DNA of 49,370 nt from an uncultured Clostridia bacterium (GCA_934636105.1 CAKTZR010000021.1:1-49370), one strand, 5' to 3'. Positions 23,654 to 31,926 are shown, counted from the first letter of the stretch. The notes: a model not told the origin generated them from the sequence alone. Translations and numbers: made by a program.

Positions 23654-24619
23654 ATGGAAAAAGGTAAAAAAATAGTCGTTCTGGACGGATATACCCTCTG
23701 CGCGGGAGAGCTGAATTTCGACGCGCTGCGCGCATTGGGCGACGTGACGGTGTATGACCGCATGGAACAAAAGGACGTGGCGGCGCGAATCGGCGATGCG
23801 CAGATCGTTTTGACCAACAAAGCGCAGATCACGGCGGACGTGATGGCGGCGTGCCCGCAGATGGAATACGTCGGCGTGACGGCGACGGGCTACAACATCG
23901 TTGATGTGGCGGAAGCCAGGCGGCGCGGCATTGTGGTGACCAATGCCCCGGCGTATTCCACGCAGGCCGTGGCGCAGCACACCTTTGCGCTGCTGCTGGA
24001 GAGCTTGAGTCACGTTGGCGCGTACAGCGAGCAGGTGCGCGGCGGCGCGTGGCAGGCCAGCACGGATTTCTGCTTCTTCGGACAGCCGATGGAGGAAATC
24101 GCGGGAAAGACCATCGGCTTGATCGGCTTTGGCCACATCGGGCAGAGCGTCGCGAAAATTGCGCTGGCGTTTGGCATGAAGGTGCTTGTCTGCGTGCCGC
24201 ACGAGAAGGCGGGCTGGAACGACGTGCGCTTCGTGACGCTGGACGAACTGCTGAAAGAGAGCGACGTGGTATCGCTGCACTGTCCGCTGACGGGCGAGAA
24301 CCGCGGCATGATTGACGCGGATGCGATTGCGAAGATGAAGCCGGGCGTGCGGGTTATCAACACGGCGCGCGGCCCGCTGGTGGATGAACATGCGATGGCG
24401 GCAGCGCTTGAAAGCGGCAAGGCGGCCTGCTACATGGCGGATGTGCTCGGCGAGGAACCGCCTGTGCATGGAAGCCCGCTGCTGGGCATGCAGAACGCGA
24501 TTCTCACGCCGCATGTGGCGTGGGCGCCGCTGCAAACGCGCCAGCGGTTGATGGATATCGTGGTCGGCAATGTGGAGGCGTTTGTGAAGGGCGAGCCGAT
24601 CAACGTGGTGAGCCGATGA
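23654..24619 (+). CDS. D-2-hydroxyacid dehydrogenase, glycerate dehydrogenase-like
   Basis: This 321-residue NAD(P)-dependent enzyme opens with VVLDGYTLCAGELNFDAL, close to the start of glycerate dehydrogenase/hydroxypyruvate reductase. The nucleotide loop is GLIGFGHIGQSVAKIA near residue 155. Catalytic residues lie in NTARGPLVDE (Arg), the following acidic stretch, and TPHVAWA (His near residue 286). It would interconvert 2-oxo acids and D-2-hydroxy acids in the cytoplasm; the precise substrate is not fixed by sequence. ATG 23654 has AGGAG eight bases ahead. Its stop overlaps the start of the HAD phosphatase gene, which could act on a phosphorylated relative of its product. Confidence 0.9.
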   Translation: MEKGKKIVVLDGYTLCAGELNFDALRALGDVTVYDRMEQKDVAARIGDAQIVLTNKAQITADVMAACPQMEYVGVTATGYNIVDVAEARRRGIVVTNAPAYSTQAVAQHTFALLLESLSHVGAYSEQVRGGAWQASTDFCFFGQPMEEIAGKTIGLIGFGHIGQSVAKIALAFGMKVLVCVPHEKAGWNDVRFVTLDELLKESDVVSLHCPLTGENRGMIDADAIAKMKPGVRVINTARGPLVDEHAMAAALESGKAACYMADVLGEEPPVHGSPLLGMQNAILTPHVAWAPLQTRQRLMDIVVGNVEAFVKGEPINVVSR

Positions 24620-25311
24620 TCCGGGGCGTAGTCTTTGATCTGGACGGGACGCTGCTGGATACCGAGAAGCTCTATCGGCGCTTCTGGGTGGAAGCCGCGC
24701 GGCAGATGGGCTATCCGATGGAGGACAGACACGCGCTGATGATTCGTTCGATGGCGGCGGACATGGCCGAGCCACTGCTCAAGCGCGAGGTCTGCCCGGA
24801 TTTCGATTATCACGCGGTGCGGGCGCTTCGGCGGAAAATCATGGAGGAATACATCGATGAAAACGGCGTGGAACCCAAGCCGGGGCTGCTGCCGATGATT
24901 CGTGATTTGCAGCGCATGCACGTGCGCATCGCGCTGGCGACAGCCACGCCCGAAGCGCGCGCTCGCAAATATCTGCGCATGGTCGGCGTGGAGGATGCGT
25001 TTGACGCGGTGGCCTGCGCGGAGATGGTCGCGCACGGCAAGCCCGCGCCGGACGTATATCTGCTGGCGGCGCAAAAGCTGAATCTGCCGCCGGAGGAATT
25101 ACTCGGCGTGGAGGATTCGCCCAGCGGTGTGAAATCCGCGCACGCGGCGGGTATGACGGTCGCGATGATTCCCGATCAAGATCGGCCGACGGCGCAGATT
25201 GCGGCGCTCTGCGCGCTGGTTGCGCCGACGCTGGAGAGCATCGCGTCGTTTGTAGAGAACTCCTTCAGTCACTCCTACGGCGTGCCAGCTCCCTCAAAGA
25301 GGGAGCCTTGA
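24616..25311 (+). CDS. HAD-family hydrolase, beta-phosphoglucomutase-like, with repeat-derived C-terminus
   Basis: The start overlaps the dehydrogenase stop (ATGA), so translation is coupled. Motif I is VVFDLDGTLLDTE, motif II lies in IALATATP, and the C-terminal motif is GVEDSPSGVKSAHAAGM, all typical of HAD subfamily I phosphatases and phosphomutases. The normal fold ends near LESIASFVE. The last 17 residues (NSFSHSYGVPAPSKREP) are encoded by the left end of a family B repeat starting at 25258, so an insertion has replaced the original tail and stop. The core domain is intact and the enzyme is probably active. The substrate is unknown. Confidence 0.88.
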   Translation: MIRGVVFDLDGTLLDTEKLYRRFWVEAARQMGYPMEDRHALMIRSMAADMAEPLLKREVCPDFDYHAVRALRRKIMEEYIDENGVEPKPGLLPMIRDLQRMHVRIALATATPEARARKYLRMVGVEDAFDAVACAEMVAHGKPAPDVYLLAAQKLNLPPEELLGVEDSPSGVKSAHAAGMTVAMIPDQDRPTAQIAALCALVAPTLESIASFVENSFSHSYGVPAPSKREP

Positions 25312-25504
25312 CTGCATATATAAAAAGTCTAGAAAAAATTCTGTCTTGTTTTTAATCTGGAAAACGACATTTTGTATATGTGGGTACTTATGCTCATTGC
25401 CTCCCTCTCAGAGGGACGTTTGGAATCATCGCCGCCTGTGGCGGATTCAGATGATGGAAAACGCCGAAGGTTGTCAGCGAAGCTGACGGAAGGAGAAAAG
25501 AGTT
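25258..25504. repeat. Palindromic repeat family B, copy 1 (composite, about 247 bp)
   Basis: The left half begins AACTCCTTCAGTCAC and has the hairpin GCTCCCTC-aaa-GAGGGAGC (about 25288-25306). The right half has CCCTC-tca-GAGGG (near 25403-25415), a nested hairpin ATCATC-CCGCC-tgt-GGCGG-GATGAT, and GTCAGC-gaa-GCTGAC followed by GGAAGGAG. About 90 AT-rich bases separate the halves. The element fills most of the gap 25312-25559 and overlaps the end of the HAD gene. It is the longest and most diverged copy. Confidence 0.8.
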
Positions 25505-25533
25505 AAAACGCCAATAAACTAACAAAAAAACTG

Positions 25534-25561
25534 TTGATTTTATCCGAAAAACTGATATAAT
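25534..25561 (+). promoter_or_regulatory. Promoter of the cytidylate-kinase-like gene
   Basis: TTGATT (25534-25539), a 16-bp spacer and TATAAT (25556-25561) lie 50 bases before the start codon, just after the repeat. Confidence 0.75.
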
Positions 25562-25610
25562 GAGGGTGGAAGAAAATTCCGCTTTTACAAATCAGTCAGG
25601 AGGGAATCGT

Positions 25611-26228
25611 ATGGAAAATCGCGTCATCACCATCGCCCGCAGTTATGGCAGCGGCGGCAGAAAAATGGGCAGACTGCTTGCAAAAGAGCTTGGCTATGAG
25701 TATTATGACCGTGAAATCCTGCGGATCGCTTCGGACGAGAGCGGCATCAGCGAAGAACTGTTCAATCAGGCGGATGAAAAGCAGCATCTCCCGCTGTTCC
25801 GCATCGCGCGCGAGGTTTACACGGGCGAGGTCATCCCGCCGGACAGCGACGACTTCATCTCCAACGAAAATCTGTTCCGCTATCAGGCGAAGATCATTCG
25901 CGAGCTGGCGGCGACGCGCAACTGCATCATCGTCGGGCGCTGTGCGAATTTCATCCTGCGCGGGCGGGATAACGTGCTCAACGTGTTCGTTACCGCGCCG
26001 GTGGTGGACTGCGTCCGCCGCGTGATGGAAACCGACGGGCTGAATCTGGAAGAAGCCGAAAAGAAAATCAAGAAGATCGATAAGCGGCGCGCGGATTATT
26101 TCAAATATTTCACGGGCCGCCAGTGGCACGACGCGGCGCTGTATGACCTGTGCCTGAACACGGGACACATGAGCGAGCAGAAGTGCGTGGATATCGTGCG
26201 GGCCTACATGGAGGCCAGGTTCGATTAA
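25611..26228 (+). CDS. Cytidylate kinase-like protein
   Basis: The 205-residue P-loop protein starts VITIARSYGSGGRKMGRLLA, the variant Walker A of the cytidylate-kinase-like family, and continues YEYYDREILRIAS and CIIVGRCANFILR. The lid region KKIDKRRADYFKYFTG is typical of these proteins. Members are usually named cytidylate kinase 2 but lack the CMP-binding insert of Cmk, so the nucleotide acceptor is uncertain. The start at 25611 has AGGAGGG nine bases ahead. A strong terminator follows, so it is a single-gene unit. Confidence 0.88.
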   Translation: MENRVITIARSYGSGGRKMGRLLAKELGYEYYDREILRIASDESGISEELFNQADEKQHLPLFRIAREVYTGEVIPPDSDDFISNENLFRYQAKIIRELAATRNCIIVGRCANFILRGRDNVLNVFVTAPVVDCVRRVMETDGLNLEEAEKKIKKIDKRRADYFKYFTGRQWHDAALYDLCLNTGHMSEQKCVDIVRAYMEARFD

Positions 26229-26237
26229 GCACATCGC

Positions 26238-26270
26238 AATGGACAGAGCTTGGAATCTGTCCATTTTTTA
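26238..26270 (+). terminator. Terminator of the cytidylate-kinase-like gene
   Basis: ATGGACAGA and TCTGTCCAT flank a 7-base loop and are followed by six T. Confidence 0.93.
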
Positions 26271-26290
26271 AGCGGGAAATTGAAAGGCTC

Positions 26291-26319
26291 TTGCCAGAAG
26301 CGGAGACGCAGAGTATAAT
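26291..26319 (+). promoter_or_regulatory. SigA-type promoter of tdk
   Basis: TTGCCA (26291-26296), a 17-bp spacer and TATAAT (26314-26319) lie 34 bases before the thymidine kinase start. Confidence 0.8.
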
Positions 26320-26353
26320 GGAGGGGATGTGAACAAACAGGGGGAACGGACAA

Positions 26354-26932
26354 ATGGCGAAGCTCTATTTCCGATATGGCGCGATGGGGTCGAGCAAGAC
26401 GGCTAACGCGGTTATGGTTCAGTATAATTATCGGGAGCGCGGGCAGAACGTGCTCATGCTCAAACCGAAGATCGAGAATCGCGACGGTGCGACCGTTGTG
26501 CGCTCCCGCTGCGGGTTGGTGGCGCAATGCCGATATGTTGAAGAACTGGGCGGGATCGATTTGACCAACGTGAACTGCGTGATCGTCGATGAATGCCACT
26601 TCATGACCGCCGAACAGGTGCGTCAGCTGGTGGATATCGTTGACGAGAGGGATATTCCCGTCATCTGTTACGGCCTGCGGACGGATTTCCGCGGCGAGCT
26701 GTTTGAAGGCAGTCGGGAACTGCTGCGCTGGGCGGATACCATCGAGGAGATCAAGACGGTCTGCTGGTGCGGCCGCAAGGCGACATTCAACGCGCGCGTG
26801 CAGAATGGGCATATCGTTCGCGAGGGCGAGCAGATCATGATGGGCGGCAATTCCGCTTATGTGAGCCTGTGCCGCCGCCATTGGAAAGAAGGCAATCTCG
26901 GTTCGTTCCGCAATCTGAATCTGGAAGACTGA
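26354..26932 (+). CDS. tdk: Thymidine kinase
   Basis: Thymidine kinase phosphorylates thymidine with ATP for salvage. The 192-residue type II enzyme has the P-loop region FRYGAMGSSKTANAV, the DE motif VIVDECHFM (catalytic Glu) near residue 78, the CYGLRTDFRGELFEGS block, and zinc ligands in CWCGRKATFNAR and CRRH. Length and order are normal. GGGGGAA precedes the start. It has its own promoter and terminator. Confidence 0.96.
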   Translation: MAKLYFRYGAMGSSKTANAVMVQYNYRERGQNVLMLKPKIENRDGATVVRSRCGLVAQCRYVEELGGIDLTNVNCVIVDECHFMTAEQVRQLVDIVDERDIPVICYGLRTDFRGELFEGSRELLRWADTIEEIKTVCWCGRKATFNARVQNGHIVREGEQIMMGGNSAYVSLCRRHWKEGNLGSFRNLNLED

Positions 26933-26976
26933 TTTTTGAAAGAAAACAGATATCAAGTTATATTCTGAAAAAGAAA

Positions 26977-27012
26977 ATCCCCTGCCTGTCTGAAACGGGC
27001 GGGGGATTTTGT
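26977..27012. terminator. Bidirectional terminator between tdk and the convergent dehydrogenase
   Basis: AATCCCCTGCCTGT pairs with ACGGGCGGGGGATT across a short loop, with T-rich sequence on both sides in the relevant directions. Confidence 0.9.
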
Positions 27013-27023
27013 GACGCTTAGGA

Positions 27024-27920
27024 TCATTCAGTCAGCGCGGCTTCGATATTGGCCAGCACCTTTTGACTGAGCAGAACGAACGCCTGCTTGGTGCGGCCCG
27101 CCGAAACGCCGGGACAATGCACATTTTCGCGGGCGAAGAAGCCCTCCTCAACGGGGCCTGCCGCGGCGAATGTGTCGCAGAAGAAATGCGTGCCGGGCAG
27201 ATTCAGCCAGTTTTCCAGCGCTTTGCTGTCAAAACCGGGGCCGATGGAGGTGTTAAAGAGCACCTTGCCTGCGCCGAGCTGCTCAAACTCATGCGCGCCA
27301 AGCAGCAGCACGTTCTTGTTCAGACAGGTGAAAACGACTTCGCTTTCGGCGAGCAGCGCATCGAGCGGCTTGTAGGTCATGCCGGCCTGTTCGGCTTCCG
27401 GTTTGCGGGTGCGGCTGTAATACGAAATCTCTGCGCCCATGAAGGCCAGCGCATCCGCAATCATTCTGCCGGAAACGCCGAGGCCGACAATGCCCACGCG
27501 CAGACCGGTGATCTCAATCGGCTCGTCGCGGAGCATCGGCAGGCCGAACCCGTGGAGCAGGCCCGTCAGCTCGTGCAGCACATATTCGACCACGCCGCGG
27601 TCGCCGTAATCGCGGATACCCAGCACGCGGATTCCTTTTTCGCGCGCATAAGCGATATCGACGTTGGCGCTTTCCTCGGAATACAGGCTGCAACACATGC
27701 CGATATAGCGAATGTTTGGGCATGCGTCGATCACCGCCCGCCCGATGCGGGACGTGTAGCTGAGCAAAACCGCGTCCGCATTGCTGATGCGGCGGATGAT
27801 TTCCGCGTCATCCTTCGGCACGTCGGTGAATAGAACGACTTCGCGGGCGTAACGGTGCAGCGCTTCTTCCGCAGAGGGAATCAGGCTGACCGGCTCGATG
27901 GCAACCAGCTTGTTAAACAT
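27024..27920 (-). CDS. D-2-hydroxyacid dehydrogenase family protein
   Basis: The 298-residue protein has the flavodoxin-like substrate domain split around a Rossmann domain (LRVGIVGLGVSGRMIADALA near residue 145). The catalytic region is present in altered form: NTSIGPGFD replaces the usual NTARGxxVD, so the substrate-binding arginine is missing, and the usual TPH motif is replaced by ENVHCPGVSAG. Either the substrate differs from ordinary 2-hydroxy acids or the catalytic mechanism is modified. It begins 15 bases after the aspartate-dehydrogenase-like gene with GGGAGGG ahead, so the pair is an operon. Confidence 0.83.
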   Translation of the reverse strand: MFNKLVAIEPVSLIPSAEEALHRYAREVVLFTDVPKDDAEIIRRISNADAVLLSYTSRIGRAVIDACPNIRYIGMCCSLYSEESANVDIAYAREKGIRVLGIRDYGDRGVVEYVLHELTGLLHGFGLPMLRDEPIEITGLRVGIVGLGVSGRMIADALAFMGAEISYYSRTRKPEAEQAGMTYKPLDALLAESEVVFTCLNKNVLLLGAHEFEQLGAGKVLFNTSIGPGFDSKALENWLNLPGTHFFCDTFAAAGPVEEGFFARENVHCPGVSAGRTKQAFVLLSQKVLANIEAALTE

Positions 27921-27935
27921 GCGTCTGCCCTCCCA

Positions 27936-28736
27936 TCAATAGAAGACGACCGGGGAAGCGAGGTTGCGCAGCAGCGCCACAACGCTCCAGCCCGCAATCG
28001 CGCTTGTGCTCGAACAGATGTCCACCACAGCCTTCACGCCGTCGATCTCCGCCGTGATGCGGTGGTCGTCGCCGACCCAGTTGGGCACGGAGTGCATTGT
28101 CACGCCCGTGATGTCCGGCCCGGTGGTCGCCAGCGACGTGGCGACAGCGACATTCACGCGGCGAGGGAAGGTGGCGATGGCTTCCTTGGCGTTTCCGGTG
28201 AAGACGGTGGTCTTTTCCGTATCGGTCAGCAGATGTTCCGCCCAGACCGGGGTGTTGCGGAAGCCGCGCGCGCCCGTGTGCGTCTCAATGCCTGCCGTCT
28301 CCGGCAGATTCTGCGCCTGCGCCATCAGGCTGACGGTTTGCAGCACGTCAAAGCCGCCGATCGCGCCGCTGGCCAGATGCACCTTCGCGCCGCCCTCGCG
28401 CGCGGCCTGCCTGACCTGCTCGTAAAAAGCCAAATCGGCAAACGCGCCGATGGAAATGACGACCAGATTCACGCCGCGCTTCAAAACCGGAATCGCCATT
28501 GCGCGGACGGCTTCGACCGACGCGGTTTCTACAAGATACTCCGGCTTAAGCGCCAGCAGCGCGTCCACATCCGCACAGGCCGCGCAGCCGACAGCTTCCG
28601 CTGTTTTTTGCGCGGATTCGGGGGAGCGGCTGGTCACGCCGACCAGCTCATAATCCTCAAGCAGCCCGTTTTTCCACGCGTCCGCCACGATGTTGCCCAG
28701 AAAACCGCAGCCGACAATGCCAAATTTCGTCTTCAT
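27936..28736 (-). CDS. Aspartate dehydrogenase-like NAD(P)-binding protein
   Basis: The start at 28736 follows AAAGGAG. Residues 1-120 are a Rossmann domain (FGIVGCGFLGNIVADAW), and the second half matches the aspartate dehydrogenase/DUF108 domain with SGAIGGFDVLQ, FPRRVNVAVATSLA and a final small-residue core. Aspartate dehydrogenase converts aspartate to iminoaspartate, which can feed NAD synthesis, but no nadA or nadC is nearby. The neighbour is an atypical hydroxyacid dehydrogenase, so this pair may act on another amino or hydroxy acid. An extended -10 stands upstream at 28782. Confidence 0.82.
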   Translation of the reverse strand: MKTKFGIVGCGFLGNIVADAWKNGLLEDYELVGVTSRSPESAQKTAEAVGCAACADVDALLALKPEYLVETASVEAVRAMAIPVLKRGVNLVVISIGAFADLAFYEQVRQAAREGGAKVHLASGAIGGFDVLQTVSLMAQAQNLPETAGIETHTGARGFRNTPVWAEHLLTDTEKTTVFTGNAKEAIATFPRRVNVAVATSLATTGPDITGVTMHSVPNWVGDDHRITAEIDGVKAVVDICSSTSAIAGWSVVALLRNLASPVVFY

Positions 28737-28781
28737 ATGCGTATCTCCTTTGCGTTGCATCCTTGCAACTGTATTGCTTTC

Positions 28782-28787
28782 ATTATA
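28782..28787 (-). promoter_or_regulatory. Extended -10 upstream of the dehydrogenase pair
   Basis: The minus strand reads TGATATAAT, an extended -10 about 46 bases before the start at 28736; no good -35 was seen. Confidence 0.55.
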
Positions 28788-28887
28788 TCATGGATGGAGG
28801 AGAAAGAGAAGCAAAAAAACATCCCGTTTTCAATTCAGAAAAACGAGATGCTTCTATGCTGATGTTGATAGGGCGGGAAGCCCGTTG

Positions 28888-29016
28888 AACTCCTTCAGTC
28901 AGCTTCGCTGACAGCTCCCTCAAGGAGGGAGCCTTTATCTGTAAGCAACATTGGCGTGAGAATCAAGCCTCCCTCTCTGAGGGAGGTGGCACGGCGAAGC
29001 CGTGACGGAAGGAGTT
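28888..29016. repeat. Palindromic repeat family B, copy 2 (129 bp, MITE-like)
   Basis: The ends are inverted: AACTCCTTCAGTCA at 28888 and TGACGGAAGGAGTT ending at 29016, matching at 13 of 14 positions. The left half has GTCAGC-ttc-GCTGAC and GCTCCCTC-aa-GGAGGGAGC hairpins; the right half has CCTCCCTC-tct-GAGGGAGG and CACGGC-gaa-GCCGTG. A 30- to 40-base unique core lies between. It contains no frame of its own. It abuts the stop codon of mrp, which lies at 29018-29020. Confidence 0.88.
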
Positions 29017-29017
29017 A

Positions 29018-29869
29018 TTACAGCCCCACCTGTCCGGCAACGGCGCGGGCCGCATCCGCCATCAGCGGATTTTCGACGGCTTCAATGCTGCCTTCGTCGC
29101 AGAGCTGCGCGGCTTTCGGGTCAAACGGAAGCTGCGCCAGCACCGGCAGATGCAGCGCGGCGGCTTCCTGCGCAATCTTGGATTTGCCGAACAGCTCAAT
29201 GCGCTTGCCGCAGTCCGGGCAGAGCGCATAGGACATGTTCTCTACCAGGCCGAGCACCGGGATATTCATCATGTTCGCCATGTTGACGGCCTTGCGGACG
29301 ATCATGCCGACCAAATCCTGCGGGGTGGAGACGACCACCACGCCGTCCAGCGGGATGCTCTGGAAAACCGTCAGCGGCACGTCGCCCGTTCCCGGCGGCA
29401 TATCGATGACCATCACATCCAGCTCGCCCCAGGCCACGTCCTCCCAGAACTGCTTGACCGCCCCGGCGATGACCGGGCCGCGCCAGATGACGGGCGCATC
29501 GTCGCTGTCGAGCATCAGATTGATGCTCATGACCTCGATACCCTTTTCGGTTTCGGCGGGGAAGATGCGCTCACCGTCGCCAAACGCCTTGTCGTGAATG
29601 CCGAACATCCGCGGGATGGACGGGCCGGTGATGTCCGCGTCAAGCACGCCGACACGGTAGCCCATGCGGCTGAGCATGACGGCCAGTTCGCCGGAGACGA
29701 GGGACTTGCCCACGCCGCCCTTGCCGCTGACCACACCGATGACCTTGCGGACCTTCGGCGGCTCCTTCTTGACTTCCTCGGCGGCCTGATTATGATTGTG
29801 GCTGCATCCGGCGCACGCGGGCTTGGTGCCGCATTCGCTGGGCGCGCAGCCCTGCTGAAGATCAGACAC
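29018..29869 (-). CDS. mrp: Mrp/NBP35-family iron-sulfur carrier ATPase
   Basis: The 283-residue P-loop protein has the deviant Walker A SGKGGVGKS near residue 50, the MPPGTGDVPLT block near 160, and the C-terminal cluster-binding CPDCGK motif near 215. It also has an N-terminal cysteine-rich segment (CAPSECGTKPACAGC), like eukaryotic NBP35 and many clostridial Mrp proteins. These proteins bind and transfer Fe-S clusters in an ATP-dependent way. The start is GTG 29869 with AAAGGAG nine bases ahead. The gene ends directly at a family B repeat. Confidence 0.93.
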   Translation of the reverse strand: MSDLQQGCAPSECGTKPACAGCSHNHNQAAEEVKKEPPKVRKVIGVVSGKGGVGKSLVSGELAVMLSRMGYRVGVLDADITGPSIPRMFGIHDKAFGDGERIFPAETEKGIEVMSINLMLDSDDAPVIWRGPVIAGAVKQFWEDVAWGELDVMVIDMPPGTGDVPLTVFQSIPLDGVVVVSTPQDLVGMIVRKAVNMANMMNIPVLGLVENMSYALCPDCGKRIELFGKSKIAQEAAALHLPVLAQLPFDPKAAQLCDEGSIEAVENPLMADAARAVAGQVGL

Positions 29870-30011
29870 GGAAAAAACTCCTTTCGGTCGGGCACAAATT
29901 CTGATATAATAGCGTTATCGGATTGCACCCTTGAGATACAAGCTCTATGATACCATGTTTTTGAAAAAAAGCAAGTCGATATGAAAAACAAGAGCGGAGG
30001 AATTGAACCCC

Positions 30012-31160
30012 ATGAAGTTTTGCAAAACAATGGCGGCGCTTTGCGCGGCGGTTCTGCTGATGGGCGGCGCGGCGCTGGCGCAGGAATACGACGCGCAGCA
30101 GGCGAAAAGCTGGATGGAGCAGTTCGCGCAGGCGCTTGGCCAGCTCACGCCGATCAATGACCCGGCGCAGACGCTTGACCCCGCGCGGCCGGGAGAATAC
30201 TTGCAGGAATATGAATTCGGCACGGTGCAGGCGACAACAAGCGGCAAGCCGACGGCGGCGCAGATTGAAGAAATCGACGTGAGCACGGTGCAGGTGACAG
30301 ATGCGCGCGGCGTTCGCGTGGGGATGACGCTGGATGACGCGCTCGGCGGGTTAAGCATTCCGCAGACGGAAGCGAACCTGGCCGTTTTGAGTACGCAGGA
30401 CACGGGTATCGGCTGGTGCTGGGCGTATCTGGGCGAGGGCGGCGTATACGGCGTGGAATGGCTGACGTATGACCTGACCGAACCCGTGACCGAATACACG
30501 CTGACCTATGTGATCGACGGCGATACCGTCAGCGGCATTCGCGTGAAGGCGGCGGCTTCCACGCGGGCGCAGGCCGAGGCGGGGCTGGCGACGGCGCAGG
30601 AGATCGCGGGCAGGCAGCAGAGCGCCGCGGTTTTGACGGCCAGCAGCGCGGCGGTTTTCAGCGAAGCGGATTTGACCGTAAACGGAAGCCGCGTGCTTGG
30701 CGCGGAAGCCTATGCCCTGATTCAGGCGCTGGGCGAACCGAACGAGGTGCAGACGCTCCCCGCGGGCGGCGGCCGCATTCTGCTCTACGACGGCGCGGCA
30801 GTGCAGCTTGGGCTGAATGAAGCGACGGGCGCGGAAGTCGTGTTCGGCGTGACGGTGACGGGCGGCAGTCTGACCGGACCGCGCAATCTGGCGGTCGGCC
30901 TGGCGGCAGAGGACGCGGCAGGGCGCTTTCGATGCGACGCGGACGTATATGCGTCCGGCGGCGTGCTTTATATGGAAGGGGAAGCCTACGGCGAACCGCC
31001 GTTTGCCGAGATGACGGCGACGCAGAACGGCGAAGCGACAATTCGTTACGTCTGCCGGATGGCGGACGGCGAGGATGCGCGGCTGGACGTGGGCATTCAG
31101 AACGAACGGGTGAGCTATTGGCATCTGTACATCGGCGAGGAGGCGGCGGACGGTGAGTGA
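30012..31160 (+). CDS. Secreted protein of unknown function
   Basis: ATG 30012 is 11 bases after GGAGG and starts a signal peptide (MKFCKTMAALCAAVLLMGGAALA). The mature 360 residues are Ala-, Gly- and Glu-rich. Two similar segments, VTDARGVRVGMTLDDALGGL near residue 95 and LTVNGSRVLGAEAYALIQAL near residue 220, resemble the lead-in of small repeat domains in secreted clostridial proteins in which a short strand and helix precede a GxP or GGG turn. No enzyme motif is visible. Its end overlaps the start of mnmM by eight bases, so it is translated with a tRNA-modifying enzyme, an odd pairing that may only reflect compactness. Confidence 0.72.
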   Translation: MKFCKTMAALCAAVLLMGGAALAQEYDAQQAKSWMEQFAQALGQLTPINDPAQTLDPARPGEYLQEYEFGTVQATTSGKPTAAQIEEIDVSTVQVTDARGVRVGMTLDDALGGLSIPQTEANLAVLSTQDTGIGWCWAYLGEGGVYGVEWLTYDLTEPVTEYTLTYVIDGDTVSGIRVKAAASTRAQAEAGLATAQEIAGRQQSAAVLTASSAAVFSEADLTVNGSRVLGAEAYALIQALGEPNEVQTLPAGGGRILLYDGAAVQLGLNEATGAEVVFGVTVTGGSLTGPRNLAVGLAAEDAAGRFRCDADVYASGGVLYMEGEAYGEPPFAEMTATQNGEATIRYVCRMADGEDARLDVGIQNERVSYWHLYIGEEAADGE

Positions 31161-31731
31161 CGAGCGATTCATCCTCAAAAACGCGCGTCATCTGGCGGCA
31201 CGATATATGCAGGAGATTTTGCGAGAGGGCGACGTTGCCGTGGATGCGACGATGGGAAACGGCAAAGACACGGAATTTCTCTGCGGGCTGGTCGGCGAAA
31301 CGGGGCACGTTTACGCTTTTGACGTGCAGCAGGAAGCGCTCGACCGCACGGCGGCGCGGCTGGAGGAAGCGGGACTGCGCGGCCGCGCGACGCTGATTCT
31401 CGCCGGACACGAGACGATGCGCGACCATGTGCCGGTTTCGCCGCGCGTGGTGATGTTCAACCTGGGCTGGCTGCCCGGCGCACAGCACGCCGTCACCACC
31501 CGAACAGAGACGACGATGCGGGCGGTTCGGGCGGCGCTTGAGCTGGTTGTGCCCGACGGCTTTGTGAGCGTCTGCGTCTATCCCGGCCATGAGGAGGGCA
31601 CGCGGGAGCTGCACGCGCTGCTCAGCTGGGCGGCGGGGCTGGACGTGCGCGCCTATAACGTGCTGCACCACGATTTCATCGCCGCCAAGGCGGGCACGCC
31701 GCATTTGATTCTGATTCAGAAAAACGGCTGA
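31153..31731 (+). CDS. mnmM: tRNA mnm5s2U methyltransferase MnmM (YtqB family)
   Basis: The 192-residue SAM-dependent methyltransferase has VAVDATMGNGKDTEFL (motif I) near residue 30, VYAFDVQQEAL (motif II), and VVMFNLGWLPGAQH near residue 97, which is diagnostic of the YtqB family. Members in Bacillus methylate nm5s2U to mnm5s2U at the wobble position of tRNAs for Lys, Glu and Gln. Length and motifs are complete. The start is GTG 31153, inside the upstream gene's end. Older databases call this family putative rRNA methylase. Confidence 0.88.
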   Translation: MSDERFILKNARHLAARYMQEILREGDVAVDATMGNGKDTEFLCGLVGETGHVYAFDVQQEALDRTAARLEEAGLRGRATLILAGHETMRDHVPVSPRVVMFNLGWLPGAQHAVTTRTETTMRAVRAALELVVPDGFVSVCVYPGHEEGTRELHALLSWAAGLDVRAYNVLHHDFIAAKAGTPHLILIQKNG

Positions 31732-31865
31732 CCTTCAGAAGTCTTTACGACAAAACTTTCACAAATTCGGCTTTGGACGCTTTTGCACGAAACAGCCGCG
31801 CGAAATCGGTTAAAAATGTTTCTTTTTCTTCTTTTTGTAAAAAAGGGGAAGGAAATAGGAAGAAT

Positions 31866-31926
31866 TTGTGGAATGAAAGAAAAAGGGATAAATTGTATCT
31901 GACTGTATGCCGTCTTCGGACGGCGT
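31866..31926 (+). promoter_or_regulatory. Promoter and 5' hairpin of the sodium-pump decarboxylase operon
   Basis: TTGTGG (31866-31871), a 17-bp spacer and TAAATT (31889-31894) make a fair promoter. The predicted transcript starts near 31901 and would begin with the very stable hairpin GCCGTC-TTCG-GACGGC (31909-31924), a form often protecting mRNA 5' ends. The rest of the gap 31732-31963 is AT-rich and shows nothing else. Confidence 0.55.

Noticed and set aside
25312..25559. CRISPR-like appearance of repeated hairpins
   Set aside because: Units are not evenly spaced and have no array of unique spacers; no cas gene is present. They are dispersed palindromic repeats.
29870..30011. A tRNA or riboswitch in the mrp divergent gap
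   Set aside because: Only a TATAAT-like element on the plus strand (with a weak TTTCGG 17 bp before it) and ribosome sites are seen; no cloverleaf or known aptamer core.
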